Shown in pieces: positions 62,309 through 64,000 of a stretch of DNA of 64,000 nucleotides. The notes beneath the pieces were generated by a model. The model saw only the letters and a program-made list of their open reading frames with translations. It was not told the DNA's origin and made no database searches. The position numbers and the translations under genes were made by a program. Position 1 is the first letter of the stretch; each line of letters opens with the position of its first letter. The DNA comes from an uncultured Eubacterium sp. (lineage in GTDB: Bacteria > Bacillota > Clostridia > Lachnospirales > Lachnospiraceae), in NCBI GenBank assembly GCA_910584065.1, contig CAJTZN010000011.1, positions 20,842-84,841 of the forward strand, in the 5' to 3' direction.

Positions 62309-62346
62309 TAAAAGGGTGCTACCTGATAGACCTTGCACCCTTGTTA
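62309..62346. terminator. Stem-loop after the two-TM protein gene
   Basis: AAGGGTGC (from 62311) pairs with GCACCCTT (to 62343), loop of about 15 nt, then GTTATTTGTT. It lies between convergent genes. Confidence 0.6.
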
Positions 62347-62363
62347 TTTGTTGCTATTTTGTG

Positions 62364-62555
62364 TTATTCTTTGATCCTGTCCAGTTCAGTGAGATTTACA
62401 CCAGCCACAGTCAATAATGCCTTTAAAGATATATAATCTTTTTTTAGATTAGTATATGTTTTTGTTGCATTTTCTTCTTTTGCTAGTATCATATTTTCTT
62501 GTACTTTTGCAAAATCTTCAATTGCTTTTTGTGTTATTTCTAAACCATTAGGCAT
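62364..62555 (-). CDS. Small helical protein of unknown function
   Basis: A 63-residue soluble protein (MPNGLEITQKAIEDFAKVQ start, LLTVAGVNLTELDRIKE end), probably a helical hairpin. A textbook AGGAGGTGA site 8 bp before the ATG and a promoter at 62601-62629 argue that it is real. I do not recognise a family. Confidence 0.65.
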   Translation of the reverse strand: MPNGLEITQKAIEDFAKVQENMILAKEENATKTYTNLKKDYISLKALLTVAGVNLTELDRIKE

Positions 62556-62600
62556 ATACGTTCACCTCCTGTTAAACAAACACGTTGTTGAATTAATTTT

Positions 62601-62629
62601 AGTATAGCATAATTGGACAACAAAGTCTA
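62601..62629 (-). promoter_or_regulatory. Promoter of the 63-residue gene
   Basis: Minus strand TAGACT (62624-62629), 17-bp spacer, TATACT (62601-62606) with a TGC extension. Confidence 0.55.
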
Positions 62630-62821
62630 TCATTATTTGTCCATCGTAGGTGTTCCGCAATCCAAAATGAGCATTTTTGCACATATTGTACTCATGCGCC
62701 GTCCGACATGAAAGCCTTTAAAAGCGTTTTCCAGCATATTGGCGGGTATGGAGACCAGATTCACGGATGGGATGCCGGAAATTTCCCGCAGGTGTACGCG
62801 GACCTTTTTACAAATAGTGAT

Positions 62822-63046
62822 TCAAGTTATCACAGGATTTTTAGATTCCCTATATTGTGAAGGATGCATCCCCGTATATTTTTTAAACTGCCGGCAAAAA
62901 TGCTCCGTACTGTTGTAACCGGCATGTAAAGCAATCTTACTGATTGACTGTCCACTGTACACCAAAGCATTTTTTGAATACTGGATACGGCTCTTTATCA
63001 AATCCTGCATACATGTCGTATGAAAAGCCTCCTTATAAGCGACCAT
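62822..63046 (-). pseudogene. Fragment of an AraC-family regulator
   Basis: The 74-residue frame is the C-terminal AraC helix-turn-helix only: MQDLIKSRIQYSKNALVYS, SISKIALHAGYNSTEHFCRQF, KKYTGMHPSQYRES. No N-terminal sensing domain is found upstream and no ribosome site is apparent. A truncated remnant rather than a working regulator. Confidence 0.7.
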
Positions 63047-63228
63047 TGTTTTTCCGGATGATTAAATATATCATAACGTATTTGCAAAAGTTCATTATAG
63101 TATGTATGTCCCTATATGGTTCGTCGCGGTATAGACTGTAATAATACAGGGTTCCTTTGGGAAGGAAAAATGCCATGTACGGTGGAAGTCCGCAAGGACA
63201 TAGAAGGGGCAGAAAAAGAATCATTTAG

Positions 63229-63486
63229 GTTACGGCGATTTCAAATCAGGCATTTTACAAAAATAAAAAGCTTGTGAATGTGATCATAGGTAAAAACATA
63301 AAGAAAATCGGTGGGAAGGCCTTTTTCGGTGACAGCGGTTTAAAACAAGTAGATATCAGATCCAAAGTTCTTATAAAGATTGGAACGAAGGCATTTACAA
63401 AAACGCATAAAAAGCTTAAAATAAAAATACCGCAATCAAAAAAGAAATCATATAAGAGGTTTTTAAAGGAATCATCAAGAGGATAA
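63229..63486 (+). pseudogene. Fragment of an LRR_5 (BspA-like) surface protein
   Basis: From 63229 the frame reads VTAISNQAFYKNKKLVNVII, then GKNIKKIGGKAFFGDSGLKQ, KIGTKAFTKTHKKLKIKIP and ends at 63486. This is the C-terminal repeat pattern of LRR_5 proteins such as the one at 56932. A TAG at 63226 closes the frame upstream; a longer protein must have been lost. The first possible start is GTG 63274. Confidence 0.7.
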
Positions 63487-63502
63487 TATCAGGAAGATAG
63501 CT

Positions 63503-63913
63503 ATGGATAGAGGTATTGAGGATAATTTTGTAAAAACATTTGTAGTCAAAGATAAACGCGACAGGCTTTTGTATGAACTGTTTGGAAAAAAGAGGGAGCA
63601 GGGGATCGGGCGATTTTGTCATAATGCAGATAAGATGCTTGTGAAGGGAAAAATAGCAGCATCCGGAAATCATCTGTATTATGACGAAATCTTACAGGAG
63701 GTTGAAAAATATAAAGTATCAGGAAACTGGTATATTATGTCAATGAATAAAAGCATGGATGGAATAGTATGCCAGTTTGATGAAGCTTTGGATCTTGTTT
63801 TGGGAAACGGGATGGCTGCGATCATCGTATCAGATTCAATCGCCATAGTAGAAACCGAGCAGTATAGAGGAACCCCTGTGCGTTATATTTTATATCATCA
63901 ATGTGAGAAATGA
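63503..63913 (+). CDS. Hypothetical protein
   Basis: A 136-residue soluble alpha+beta protein I do not recognise. Features: MDRGIEDNFVKTFVVKDKRD start, FGKKREQGIGRFCHNADKML, and SDSIAIVETEQYRGTPVRYIL near the end. The ATG at 63503 has a weak AGGAAG site. It has no visible partner; the last 87 bp of the window hold no gene I can support. Confidence 0.55.
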   Translation: MDRGIEDNFVKTFVVKDKRDRLLYELFGKKREQGIGRFCHNADKMLVKGKIAASGNHLYYDEILQEVEKYKVSGNWYIMSMNKSMDGIVCQFDEALDLVLGNGMAAIIVSDSIAIVETEQYRGTPVRYILYHQCEK

Positions 63914-64000
63914 GATGGATAAGCGCTTGAAAAGCTACGAAAAATCGCCATTATGACTAAATTTCAAAAAAAATTCAAATTTTTTCAAAAAAAGTGTTGA

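Noticed and set aside
62708..62860. Plus-strand 50-residue frame (MKAFKSVFQHIGGYGDQIHG start)
   Set aside because: No ribosome site or promoter and overlaps the AraC fragment; kept only as part of the decay-zone observation.

Overview
The window looks like a chromosomal segment around the replication origin of a Gram-positive, low-to-moderate GC member of Bacillota, class Clostridia, most likely family Lachnospiraceae. The grounds are the rpmH-rnpA-yidD-yidC-jag-mnmE-mnmG-rsmG-parA-parB block divergent from dnaA-dnaN-S4-recF-gyrB-gyrA, the paired GlgC/GlgD glycogen enzymes, a PurO-like IMP cyclohydrolase beside a stand-alone AICAR formyltransferase, strong purine-rich Shine-Dalgarno sites, and secreted proteins built from signal peptide, Pro/Ser/Lys linkers and glycan-binding modules. 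Family level is as far as the sequence supports.

Layout. 1-8.2 kb, almost all minus strand: the 5' part of pth, a HicAB module, a BlaI/BlaR1-type cluster with a perfect operator and a divergent lipoprotein, then spoVG, glgD and glgC. 8.5-13.7 kb, plus strand: murC, an intergenic region rich in DnaA boxes, a DnaD-type initiation protein, a DnaI/DnaC-type helicase loader, and prs. 13.8-31.5 kb, mixed strands: a class A PBP, a CgeB-like glycosyltransferase, a gene behind a sigma-D-like promoter, a response-regulator/(p)ppGpp-synthetase fusion, a large GH43 enzyme, the two last purine-synthesis genes, a D,D-carboxypeptidase, trmB, and a scar where a broken GH98 gene and a truncated DUF6273 gene meet 5' to 5'. 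31.6-41.0 kb, minus strand: tRNA-Lys, then DUF4446-parB-parA-rsmG-mnmG-mnmE-jag-yidC-yidD-rnpA-rpmH with two perfect parS sites. 41.2-50.7 kb, plus strand: dnaA to gyrA and the fumarase alpha subunit.

50.7-55.6 kb holds a type I toxin with a convergent antisense RNA, small membrane proteins, an inverted-repeat element carrying a promoter, an Lgt-like protein and a serine recombinase, then dus and the fumarase beta subunit. The two fumarase subunits are therefore 4.4 kb apart. 55.7-64 kb is accessory: tRNA-Ser whose 3' end and terminator are repeated about 985 bp downstream, enclosing a PIN-domain gene pair; two large divergent secreted proteins; small membrane or hypothetical genes; and a decayed stretch with AraC-like and leucine-rich-repeat fragments.

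How it works together: the core is the replication, segregation and ribosome/tRNA-maturation hub (DnaA, DnaN, RecF, gyrase, ParAB/parS, DnaD, DnaI, RnpA, MnmE/G, RsmG, YidC), flanked by cell-wall (murC, PBP1A, DacF, BlaR1) and polysaccharide genes (GH43, GH98 remnant, glycogen synthesis). The most notable observations are the DnaA-box cluster 31 kb from dnaA beside dnaD/dnaI, the REC-SAS fusion, the type I toxin-antitoxin locus, the PIN cassette between duplicated tRNA-Ser ends, and a recurring hairpin leader in front of unrelated genes. All calls come from reading the sequence; no database search was possible.
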